DNA of 64,000 nt from Straminergon stramineum (lineage: Eukaryota > Streptophyta > Bryopsida > Hypnales > Calliergonaceae). The stretch's first letter is position 1, and every line of letters starts with the position of its first letter. The stretch is from NCBI GenBank assembly GCA_963920665.1, contig OY987267.1, forward strand, positions 23,250,001-23,314,000, in the 5' to 3' direction. Shown one piece after another: positions 37,301 through 48,828 of this stretch. The notes beneath the pieces were generated by a model, which saw only the letters and a program-made list of their open reading frames with translations, had not been told where the DNA came from and made no database searches. The position numbers and the translations under genes are program-made.

Positions 37301-40300
37301 GTCTTCATTATCGGTTTCCTCACGCAGGTTCATTTACAAACATCAAGCTTCTGCATTTAAATCTGCGGTGTTCGTATGCACGCCATAAAAATAATATACT
37401 TTTCAGTTCTTCACAAAGTGGTGAAATAGAATTAGGGTGTCGAAGCTTTTGAGCCTGTAAGTTTTCTGAAAGATGGAATTTTGCTATTGCAGCTTGTGAC
37501 TATTTTTGGCTTCCCTTACGATAAGAAATTCTCGACTGGACTCCGGGGCATTTGGTCTATGTTTCCACCCAACGTGTTCGCAGCTGCTCTTAATTATTTG
37601 GGACTGGCCACATCTACCGCACAAGACCCTGGAATCAAATGGAAAGACCGATCTAAATGTCCCTACCGAAGTGAAGACTGTGTTTTGACTATGGTACGTT
37701 TTTTCCTCCCCTCACCCATGCAAGTTCTGTATCTGTGCTTCATTGTTTGAGTTCACCCGACGCAGTGTAGATCTTTTACTTATTCTCTGTCATTTTCTTT
37801 TCAAAAAAATTCCAAGTGACTGATATTTTTTTGGTTATTTGACAATTAGAGCGATATCTATAACTGGTTACTCGGCACCTTCTTTCTGTGGTTCGTGCTG
37901 GCAATCTACCTTGACAACGTATTTCCAGATGTTAACGGGGTGCGTAAGCCCTGTTTCTATTTCCTATCCCCAGGCTATTGGCTGGGAAAGGGGGTGAAAG
38001 TCTTCGAAGGTAATTTACACTGACTGGTTGGCCAAGATCTTCAGTGCTTAATTTTGTGTGCTTGCTACAAAAAGTCTTTGTTGATTAAATTTTTGGTGGA
38101 AATGTAATATCATTTATATCCTAAATTTGTGTATCTGTACCACAGGTGGCCGTTGCTGCAGCTGCGCTGGGTCTATTCCCCCTCCTCCTCCTGAAGAATT
38201 TGATGACCCAGACGTTTCGACCGAATCTGCTCTTGTCAAGCAGCAGAAGGAGAATGGATTTAAGGTACTTGCTGCTTCATTTTCCTTTCGGACACATCTC
38301 ATAATCATTCATAATCAAGGATCTCAGTACCACGAAAGCTATGGAAAATTTTCTGACAATCAACTTACGTATAAAGCCGAGAGTATTCAGGAGTTGATTT
38401 GGTTTTTTGAGTTGCAGGACCCAAATGTTGCAGTGCATGTGCAAGGACTAGTGAAGACCTATCCCGGGTCCCATAAATGTGTTGGATGCCGGCTTAAGGC
38501 GACGAAGCCATATCATGCCGTCAAGGTTTTGCTCTTTACCGTTACTGTCGGCAAATTCTCATTTGTATAAGACTGGGTTGTTTCATTAGAAAAGGTTTAT
38601 TTTATACAGTTTGAGGAATTTTTAGGCATCATAACGAGAATCGTCCTCATTATGTACGGGGAGGTTGCCTACAGCAGCAATGGTCACCTCCCATTAATCT
38701 TAGAGAAGATTTTCTTCATGAGGTTGTCTAAAAGTTCTTCCAACAGTCTACATCGTTTCTTACTGAAACGCCCTGTTATTTTCTTTAAGGTGGATAAGGG
38801 CCAAATTTTGCATGTCATAAAGTTCGTATTGTGAGCAATGGTTTGATTCTTGCGATTGATTCGTTTTCCTTCTCCTTTTTTCGCAGGGGTCTTGGTTTAA
38901 CATTGAGAAAGATAAACTGTTTTGTTTGTTGGGCCCAAATGGTGCAGGTAATACAATCCACCTCTCGCTGCCCTCCAGCTTTACCTTTACTTTTGTCTCC
39001 CTTTGTCCATTTATTCAATTTGGTGTACTTCGGGGTTCATATTTCTTGAAACTTAATCCAGTATGTCATCTGTACAGGCAAGACAACCACTATCAATTGT
39101 CTTACTGGTACCATTCCCACATCGGCTGGTAATGGTAAGAGTCTTACGAACTCTAAATCTCCTGAATCCACTGACCTCACTGAGCTTCTCAGCTAGAAAT
39201 TTTTCATGTTTCAGATCTAGCGATTGAACATCTTTATGAATTAATATCAACTTTTTTTGACAATCAGTCTTTCATTGATAGTTGCCATTCTTTTTTATGT
39301 GTGACAGCAATGGTGTATGGAGAGTCTATCAGAAGCACTTCCGGTATAGCCAACATACGCAAGAACATGGGTGTCTGCCCTCAGGTGCATAAGCCCATTT
39401 GTAAACCCACTTTTTGAGTTTATCAATCAGGGTCTTTGGTAAAAGCAACACTTTTTGGGTAATTTTTGGACGTCAATTATAGAGAGATGTGCATTGACCA
39501 ATGGCAAACAAGTGCGACAATAAATGTGTCATTGGAGATACCTCCCCATTTATTATTTAAATATTTTTTGGAAGGTTTTGAACCAAATAGTTCAGATAGT
39601 GACATAAACTCCTTACAAGTAGGTGATCATGGGGAGGTCTTCCAATGATCAATCTCCCTGTCATGTTGTCTAATAATTCTTGAAACAGTCATATTTTACT
39701 GAAAATTCACGTTGTAAATGCTTGAAGCCTGTTTTCTCCCATGGCCATTTTAATCACAGCCTTCACTGACTGACAATGACTCTGTTCCAACAGTTTGATG
39801 TGCTATGGGAAGCATTGACGGCCCGCGAACATCTGTACCTATTTGGTTCCATCAAAGGCTTGCCATCTTCAGAAATCAAAGAAGTAAGTTGGAAGCATAC
39901 GGAAAACTTCATCATCTTCCTGATTGTTATTTTATAATGCCAGCAGGAGATGCAATTGAATAGCAGAGCTGCTGCTCTTACTTGTTTGGAACATAACCTT
40001 TGGAAATTGCTAAATGTCTTGTTTTTGGTGGCAACAGGGAAGTAATCAGCTCCTGGATCAAGTGAAGTTGACAGAAGCTGCAAATGTGAGGGCAGGAAGC
40101 TACAGCGGTGGCATGAAGAGGCGACTCAGTGTTGCCATTGCTCTCATTGGCGACCCCAAGATTGTCTACCTGGACGAGCCTGTAAGTGTTTTATCGGAGT
40201 TTTAATCGCTTGGCCTTCATACATTTCATATTTCTTACTACATGAGGCTATGGGTATTCAAATCTTCAGAAGATTTGATAAAATAACGAATCTGATTCAA

Positions 40301-42188
40301 TAAACCTCGAAACTTTACATCAAGTGCAATGAGCAACAGAAACACCTAAACACCTAAACCACCCTTGGCTATAATATTTCAGTCAGACGTCGCCTTGAGC
40401 ACTTGTGGTTTCCGACATGTTTTATTCCTGAAGTTGCAATAAGTCACTGAATTCTAAAAGAAGTTGGGTTTATTAAATGGCGAGGAATCAAGACCTATTG
40501 TATTTGAATCAATGGATTTGGACCTCTGATGAGAAAGTTATGGCCAGTCAAAATTGAGCTTCGAGTTGTAGAAGTTTTGCAGTTGCAGTTTTCCAGTTTT
40601 CCAGTTGCCCGCAGTGATGCAAAACGTTGGCTACTCAATAGTAGAGGATTAATGTGTGCTTTCTGGTTTATCAGACAACGGGCATGGATCCCGTGACGCG
40701 GCGACATGTGTGGGACATCATTGAGGCGTCCAAGAAGGGACGTGCCATTGTGTTGACGACGCATTCCATGGAAGAAGCGGACATCTTAGGTGACCGTGTG
40801 GCGATCATGGCCAGGGGGAAGCTGCGTTGCATTGGCACGCCCATCCACTTGAAGACCAAGTTCGGGGCTGGGTACCTTGTGAACGTGAGTGTGCGCCGCG
40901 AAGATGGCTTGCAGCAACCTGGCGAAGCCGCTCGGGAAGAGGTTCGAAGAGCTGGAGTGAAGGATTTCTTCCAAGAGGTATGTGAATACGCTTCTTGCAT
41001 GTGTGTTGCTTCATTTGAAGTTTGAGCATTTTACTATTGTTAGAATGGTTCGATTATGAAATATGCAAGTTCGAGAGGATTTCGACGCCTCCAAGAAGAG
41101 GCCATATGCAATAGTTACGAGAGTTTAAATTTTGATTGGCAGATGACCTAAAACCAACATGAGTTGTGATATTGATATGATGTGCTTGCTTAAATAATAG
41201 TGCAGAATTACGCCCGTTGCAGAGTGATTTGCTGTTGATTGAATTTGTAGCTTTGAGGCTGAGCGATTTGTTATCTGTGCAGCAACTTGGCCTCGTTCCG
41301 AGTGATGAGAACAAGGCGTATATCACATTTATCGTACCGCGAGAGAAGGAACCGCAACTGCCGGTAATTTCATTCTTTCCTCTCGTTAGAAAATTTGCTC
41401 AATTGTTCTGAGTATTTGAGTGACGAGGAATCGTGCCTTATCTGTGCTTTGAGTTTGTTGAGGAGTTATCTAATTATCTCGAAACTATTTTTCGCAGGGT
41501 TTTTTCAAACTGTTGGAAGCTAGAAAGGCCGAGCTTGGGATATCCGACCTGCAATTAGGTCTGACGACGTTGGAGGAAGTCTTTCTGACCATATCCAGGC
41601 AGGCCGATTTGGAAAATGCTGCTGCGGAAGGCCGATTTGAGACTTTAACTGTGAACGGGCAAACCTTGCAGGTATCAAGCTTTTGTTGATTTGAGACCTT
41701 GAGACCTTGAGACCTTGTTCCGAAGATCTTTTCTTTCACAAGAATTCATGTCTAAACGGTTAGTTTCTGCTTGCACAGGTGCCCGTTGGAGCTCAGGAAG
41801 TGAGAATTCCAGATTCGGTGTCCGACGTTGCTCCTCATGGCATGATGGTGGAAGTGTTTTGGCAACAAGACGACGTCGGGGCGTTGAAGATCGCTCGTCA
41901 CAGCGAGCCCAAGCCTGCCGCCGAAGTGTTGGACTCGGATCCTGGTCAAGGTTGGCGCTCAACGTCGTCGCGCAACGCGAGGAGCTTTCGGGAATCGTCC
42001 ACAAATGTCCCCCAAAGGTTAGTAGTGTCGTTACTTCCATCTGAGAAAGTGTGAGCCCTAATTATGTGCGCTCTCAATCCCAAAAAGGTGACTCTGGCTT
42101 TGGAAGCATTTGTGACATTATGAAGCTACTTGTTCTGATATAAAATTGCTTTTTGAACCCTTGCAGCGTGCAGATGGCGACTCGGTGA
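34336..42188 (+). CDS. Half-size ABC transporter, subfamily A (plant ABCA2/ABCA7-like), 20 exons, 976 aa
   Basis: Exons: 34336-34477, 35057-35328, 35615-35843, 36133-36302, 36579-36764, 37232-37327, 37493-37693, 37850-38009, 38146-38264, 38418-38525, 38887-38947, 39078-39134, 39308-39384, 39794-39883, 40038-40181, 40675-40977, 41283-41363, 41498-41671, 41779-42017, 42167-42188. All introns are GT-AG with consistent phase, and the sum is 2931 nt. The product has one membrane domain followed by one nucleotide-binding domain: TM1 about 48-66, a large extracytosolic loop, then a TM2-TM6 cluster about 235-455. Seen in the NBD: Walker A GPNGAGKT 577-584 (split by intron 11), Q-loop Gln626, signature YSGGM 678-682, Walker B KIVYLDEP 697-704, H-loop His734. 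The length is close to the roughly 980 residues usual for plant half-size ABCA proteins, and hallmark blocks ([37 protein letters not shown]...[11 protein letters not shown]) agree. The ATG has a good context (GTAATGG). By family it should be an ATP-driven exporter or lipid translocator in an internal or plasma membrane; the substrate is unknown. Family placement is near certain, the exact orthologue is not. Confidence 0.95.
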
Positions 42189-42293
42189 TTGCGTTCCCGC
42201 AACTGGCTTCAACGACACTTCGTTTTTGTTCCGCCGCAGGGCTTCAAAATTGTGTGCAGTAGATTTGAATACAAAATATCTAAATATTCTTTG

Positions 42294-42299
42294 AATAAA
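42294..42299 (+). terminator. Polyadenylation signal AATAAA of the ABCA gene
   Basis: AATAAA lies 106 bp after the TGA stop, in sequence that becomes T-rich just downstream. It is the first canonical signal after the stop codon. Confidence 0.55.
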
Positions 42300-43754
42300 T
42301 TCCTAGTTCTTAGAAGATTGGCTTCAAGATCAAAGTACTAGTGTTCATACAGAGTTGTAATTTCTGCTCTTGTTTCTATTACCTTGCAAGTGTATGTTGG
42401 TCTATGATAAAAATCAATGAGAGCTGTGATGCATTTTTAGGCACTAGTGATTACCAAGCCCTTTGTTCCTACAGATTCCTACTTTTTTGCAAATTGTGCT
42501 TATTGTATTTTGAGTCTGTTATTCCCTATTTGTGTCGTATCTTGTTGTCTGGTCAGTACGAACATTGCAATTTTTCTAATTATTATTAGTTTCTTGCTGG
42601 AATTTATGACGATGAAAATGCACAAAGGTCCTTCTGTGAATATCTAGGGATGAATATCTGCGTTACCTGTTGCTTCTTGAAGCTCCTGCGTGCATCTCGT
42701 TTGCTTGTCGTATTTTGATTCTGTTGTTTCCTTCACCCTGTCAAGTTAGTGCGACTATTGCAAATTTTCTAATTACTAGGTTTCTTGCTGGAAATTGAGG
42801 ACGATGATAATACAGTATCCTGGTGACGAATTTCTGCGTCAATGTTTCTTAACCCTATAGTGACCACCGAACTAGAAAGTGGTCGCTGGGTGAATGTGAA
42901 TGGAGAGCGGAGATTGGGAATTCTGGGAAATTGTTCTTTAAGACAGATGTGCGGGCTAAGCATGCGGATTATTTGGGTCCAATTTCAGGGGATATGGAGA
43001 ATGTATGGGCTGTCAACACTAAATCATACGTTAGAGGGGTTCGTCCAGACCAGATTTTCAGCAAAAGAAATGATAAAGAACGTTGCAGTCGTAGCTCTGT
43101 CAGAAAGAGTAGCTTCTCAGGGTAACATCAGGGTATGTGAAACCGGAGTTGGTTCTTATAACGACCCTTCAGCTGTACGTTGTCATCCGGCCTCTCACAA
43201 TGGCTCCCCTCTTCAAGCGCTCCTTCCTGCCACTCCTTGCAACCGGATCCAAGGTCAATTCTCCCAAGGACGCTTGCACTTGGCGCAACACGTTGCGTGA
43301 GAACAATGCACTCTGCGTGCACTACGTATGCAATCGCCATCGCATGAATTGGACTCATCTCCTCTACCTTGCACCTTCAGGACATATCCCTCAGTCTAAC
43401 TGAAACTTGTGTACTGAACTTCCTTACAGAAACTAGGCTTAGTTGGAGACCGACGCATCATACGCTAGAGTGGTGGGAGGAGTGGGCTGAGGAGGTATAC
43501 AATTCCTGCTTAGAGAATGACTGCGAGACCTCATTGCGAGACGTAGGCAGGAACCGCAGGATTGCTTGAATCTGCAACTAATTTCTGTTCTAGGTACTGG
43601 CATGGATGGCTCTGCGGGTCGTGGGCGGCGGAGGCAACGCCAACCTAAATCATGGAGGTGATGGCTTTGCTCGCTTCCGTGCCCAACCAGTCACATTAAG
43701 GTGGGAGAACTGCTTACATCGAAGTCTCTCATGCACACAGAATATACTAATTCA
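42300..43754. other. Intergenic DNA with a GC-rich, possibly gene-derived part
   Basis: About 42840-43680 is much GC-richer than its surroundings. It has frames of 64-152 codons in several registers (for example 42842-43300), but no recognisable protein and no coherent splice pattern. The mix of short plausible coding stretches broken by frame changes is what a decayed gene would look like; this is inference only. Confidence 0.35.
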
Positions 43755-43935
43755 CACTACTGTGAAACCCGTCGCTTTTCATTCCTTGAAATAGCGACAA
43801 AGCGAGGGGTGAGTGAAAAAAGTCACAAGGGACAAATCGTGGGTCCGACTTAGATACTAACAATAGATCATTTTCAGTGAGAAGCGACACAGCTCCGGAT
43901 TTCCTCAATGAAAAACGACGGGTTTTGCTCTAGTG
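43755..43935. mobile_element. CACTA MITE, 181 bp, TCA target duplication (copy 2)
   Basis: It begins CACTACTGTGAAACCCGTCG and ends ACGACGGGTTTTGCTCTAGTG's complement pair, that is with CTCTAGTG. TCA lies immediately outside both ends (43752-43754, 43936-43938). It is the inverted relative of 27206-27386, with identical length and only scattered differences, so the two copies probably moved fairly recently. Non-coding. Confidence 0.9.
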
Positions 43936-44185
43936 TCAGCTTTTGCAAGACCTCTTGGACCGTGAGTACTCACTCTCCTTGCCTACGCTTGCTAGCTAGA
44001 TCCCACACTTCCTAGATTAGAGGGCAACCAAAAGGACCATAACTTTGCTATCTCTTCTGCAAACATGTTGTTCACGTCTTGGATTGAAGAGGTCAACGTG
44101 TGGAAAGATCTATAGACATCTTCCGGGAGAGCCTCAATCTCTCCATGCAAAACGATGTCTATCCATGAGTATGGCGAGAAGTCTA

Positions 44186-44434
44186 CACTAAATAGTGAAA
44201 TTAGGTTGCCTTAACAATTAGGTTGCCTTACCCCAAGGAAGTTACTTTACAAGTCATAAAAGTCAACAAATACTTGTACAAATATTTTCATTTGTACACT
44301 TAGAAGTTCATGAGTCCCAATTACAACAATACTTAATTCAAAAGTAGTGCATTCTTGTACGAAAATTGTAAATATTTATTTAGTGTCAAATGTCAAGAAA
44401 TTAGTGTGGGGCAACCTAATTTCACTATTTAGTG
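44186..44434. mobile_element. CACTA-type MITE, 249 bp, perfect 25-bp inverted ends
   Basis: The left end begins CACTAAATAGTGAAATTAGG and continues to GTTGCC. The right end is its exact reverse complement ending CACTATTTAGTG. The perfect match extends 3 bp further on each side (28 bp in all). TA lies just outside both ends. Just inside the left arm AATTAGGTTGCCTTA is duplicated in tandem. A 2-bp TA duplication is within the CACTA range, but a Tc1/mariner assignment is also possible. Confidence 0.7.
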
Positions 44435-47400
44435 TAGGCAACTGCCCTATGATGACAATGTACTTGTTATTAGCTAACACTAAAGTGTCTTCACTTTTAG
44501 AGGAAGTGTAGTCATCTTTTACAAAATTTTGCAATCCTGGCAAAAGAGAAGTAGACAATACAAATGTCTTGTTGACATATAGATCGACTGCATTGTAGGA
44601 CATTTATTGATACTATTGTAGGTGGGAATATCATATATGTAAATTGTATATATACTTAAATTTATGCATACATACCTTTGAAATTTGGGCTAGAACTTCA
44701 TTGTGTCAACACTACTGATTCAAAACTATGTCCATAATATTCACTTCAAAAATGAATGATTTTTCCCTCAACCTCAAACATGTGGTTTCTCGCCTATAAC
44801 TTTTGTGTTATATGTCTTTGAAATGAAATTAAAAATAAAGTTATATGTGGTAGAGTAGACATTGATGAATTTTTTTTCCAATTTTTTCCAATTATTTTAT
44901 TATATTACAATAGCCCCCATTTTGATGGATTTTAGTCCTATTTTCAACCCAAGATTGCGTACTTGAAGGTTAGAATTGGAATACAACATCTTCTACTAAA
45001 GTTATACAAGCCCAATGAAGAGATTTTCTAAAAATAATAAAGTATCCACCTTCCACATGTGCTCAAAATATAGTGCACTACCTTTATGCAAACGCAAAGA
45101 ACATAATTTTTTTTCTCAAAGATAAAAATGTTTGAAAAAGAATGCCTTCAAGTTAAAAAAAATGTTCAATTTTTATTTTATTTTTTATCATTTTTCTTCT
45201 AATTTCTAAAAATAAAATTGTCCACAATCTAACTTTCAAGACATTGTGGTTATTGTTCATGGACTAGGATGGATAGCAATTTATAGTACTATATAGTACC
45301 ACTCGACAAAGTTTGATTTTATAATTGGGATCCAATAATTGTTCAAATGCTTACACTTCAAGGTCTAGTCAAAGTCATTTGAAGGACACAAGGCATTATT
45401 TATCTTAAAGAATTTATAAAAAATGGATAGAATATATTATTTTTCAAATTTTCTAAATATTACACATAGTATTGTAGCAATAACATTCTTCCTAGAAAAT
45501 TGAGCTTTCAGAGACAAAATATAAAGTTTTACTTGCTATGACGTTTGAGAAATATGAACAAGTATTTTTCTACTCTTCGTCGTTACGATAATTGTAAAAA
45601 TCATTGAAGTATTAGTAGTGACAATATCATAGGGTAAAACAAATGAAGATATGAGGTCGTATGTCAAACATTCAATCTAAAAGTCCAACTTCCATCCCAA
45701 GGTCATAACAAGATGGAAGCTGGAGTCACGATCACCAACAAACAACACAAATATTTGTCATTAATTCATTCTTGCAATCACCTTCATTTGCTAGTAGTTC
45801 TATATAATGTAATTGCACCTAAAATTGTCCACATTTGAACCTAGTTTCTACTACTAAACTCTGTAAATTTTCATTGAATCTATAATGTTCAAAACAATGA
45901 AATTTCCAATGTGCCCAAAATAGGTGTATCCAAAATTGACCCTAAACTCTCATGTTTAAAAGGTTGATGTTTCATATTAGAATCTAGATGGATTGGTTTT
46001 GTGAAGAGGTAGAGAGGCTATACCTAATTGTGGTTTCTAAATAATTGCATCACAATGTATACCTCCTTTTTATTTTAGAACCTAAATCTAAAATGTTCAT
46101 GCTTCTCTTATATGAGATTTATGTTACATGAGTAAGAGAAGAATGACAAACATGGATTTAGGTTCAAAAATGCAGATGGAGTATACATTACCATGCAATT
46201 AGGGATATGATGTAATTAGGTAGGAGGTAGTTAGGTGTACCTACCTTAATGTAACTTCACCTTTTAGAATTGTTAGTATAAGCATTTGAGTATGGTTTCC
46301 TTAATAAAATTGTCTAAACTTTTATTGAATCTTGTTGTGAGTCAAAACATGAATGGAGATTTTCTTTATATACATTTTTTGGATATTGTATGAATAGATT
46401 ATGAATTTTTTTAAGTGTTAAAAATAGACATAATCAAAGTTAACCCTAAGCTCTCATGTTTAGAGCCTGACTTATATTTTTTGCAAGAATCTAGATTTTG
46501 CAAAAAAATTGCAAACATGTCATATTTAGGTTCAATTATTGTGCAAATGAGAACTAGGAGTAGGAATGTAATGAGCAATAATGTGTCACTTGCTCTGTTA
46601 GTAATGCTTAGTGCATAGAATTTTTTTGATGTTGTGATTGACTCCTAGGAATATTGAGGTATATTGTGAAAGGAAGAGAAGCTAGATAACAATGGTTTGA
46701 AAGAGCATCATTTGATCCATGTGGAATGACTTGCCTTATACAACATTCCTCTTCAAATCCAATCGTTGTATCTTATTGTGTTCTTTTTTCACAACCAATG
46801 CTACCAAGAGAAAGTAATTTTGGTGTCTTTTCCAAACTAAACTTATTCCTCTTTCTTCTCTTGACATTTGTTATCTTTTGAACTATTGACTTTCAAGTCA
46901 AACAAGTTAAAAAAAAGATTGTTTATATGGTTTAGGACAACTAGAAAACTCTTTTGAAATTAAAAAAAAATATTGGATGTTTGTTAGTTTTTCTTTTATT
47001 CTAAAGGATCTTTAAACTTATATTAAGCTTCTAGTACCATTCTAGCATTCTAGTGTTTCCAATAAGATACAATTTTTCTATATTGCAAAATTTCCTATTT
47101 TATTCATAGTAAGTTGCAAACTCAATCTCTTAGTCTTAGAAATTTGTGCATTGGGCATATAATTTAGTTTTTATAGAACCTTCCCATTTGGTATTTGATT
47201 GGTTGGATTTTCATCATTGACTATAGCATTTATTGAAATCTCTTATACAATTACCTAAGTGTTGGCCAGCAAGAGAACGAACTTGAGTAGGATAACTTGG
47301 TGACTAATTTTTAAAGAGATATTGTAAATTTAGAAAAATCTACGTGACAATAAGGGACTACAATTTTCAATCAAGCACATTTATTTGACACTCAATAGGC

Positions 47401-48828
47401 ATTGTTTTGCAAATGATAATAGATTTTCTTTATTTCACCATTTAATATTTTAAAAATTCTAGAGATTGTTATTCAACTGCTATGTTTCTTTGTTCATTTT
47501 TTTGTCTTCTTAGTCACTTCCCTTGTCCACTTCTTCTCCAACATCATCAACTTCCTTTTTAATATCATCCAAGCTCTTATTAGAATTATCATCAACTTAT
47601 TTGTTGGTAACAATGTACAATGAAGTAGAATCAAGTAATTCCAAGCACCTACAAAGCACATTTCTTTTCTTTAATACTTTAATAATGTTTATATATTTGA
47701 CCAAAGTATGAAATTACTTTCCTTGCCTTTAGAATTTGTACATTATAATTTACATGATTTATTTTAAGACAATAGTGCTTTCTCATTTTCATCATAGCTA
47801 CAAATTTGAATCTATCAACTTATCTACTTATTCTTGAATTAAATTTATTGTAAAAAATCCATAGAAATTTATACATTGTAGATAGATTGCATCTTGTATT
47901 GAATCTTAATGCCACTAAATCCTTTGAAATCCTTTGTAAATCTACTTTAAGTACAATGATAAGTCACTCCTCTAACTCAAACATGAAGTTGTCAACAACA
48001 TTCTCAAATGCAAAGTTTCTATTTAATTAAGTTGCCAAAATTGATAGTTAAATTTTATAGTTGAAAAAAATTGGCTTTGATGTTCTAATATGTTTATTCA
48101 ATCTTTGGTGAATTATTATGCAGTTGAAAATTATCTTTGATTGAAGGGCTAGTGAGCTAAACATGAGTAATCAACAACCTTTTTTCAAATTCTTAATGTA
48201 TAAAAAATCCATCATTAAAGGGTTCTAGACTCATTCTTGCAATGCATGTATAAGTGCTCTTTTGAATAGAAAGAAGTGTCTTATGAGGTGAAAGATGCAT
48301 TACAACTCAATGTTTAATCTCAAATTTTAATCTTGATAGCCTTTTTTATTTAGAGTGTCCAATCTATATTTAGTTCAAGTACTCACTTTCTACAATTATA
48401 AAGATTTTGTTTCATATATATGTCATTTACAATTGAACTATCCATGCTTCACTAGAAGAAAAACAATTCTTACTAAGTGATGTTTTGCATTAATTTATTG
48501 CATTTTATTTAATATTTTCTAAATTTGAATGAAAATATATTTAGAATTATAATAAAATTATAAAATTCCTAGAAAATCTACCTTGTCTTGTGTGAAAGTA
48601 TTGTTTATCTTTCAAATTAAAAATGAGGCAAAAATCCAAAGCTATTGCATAATTTTGATCTTTATAAATAGCTAAATTTATTCATGGATTTTCTTTTAAA
48701 TAAGATATTAATAAAAAAAATCCTCTTATCTACAAATTCTAAATTCCAAATTTTGTTTTAAATACTATGATAGCTTATGTTTATTGTTTATTTTGCAGAA
48801 TACGTGCATGAGATTGTATTTCAAATAG
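44435..48828. other. AT-rich intergenic DNA upstream of the BT1-like exons
   Basis: No convincing exon was found here for the missing N-terminal part of the BT1-like gene: I looked for the PW..KP..G motif that precedes the arginine-rich loop and did not find it. A short sequence around ACCCTAAACTCTCATGTTTA occurs near 45945 and again near 46440 in diverged form. Confidence 0.4.
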
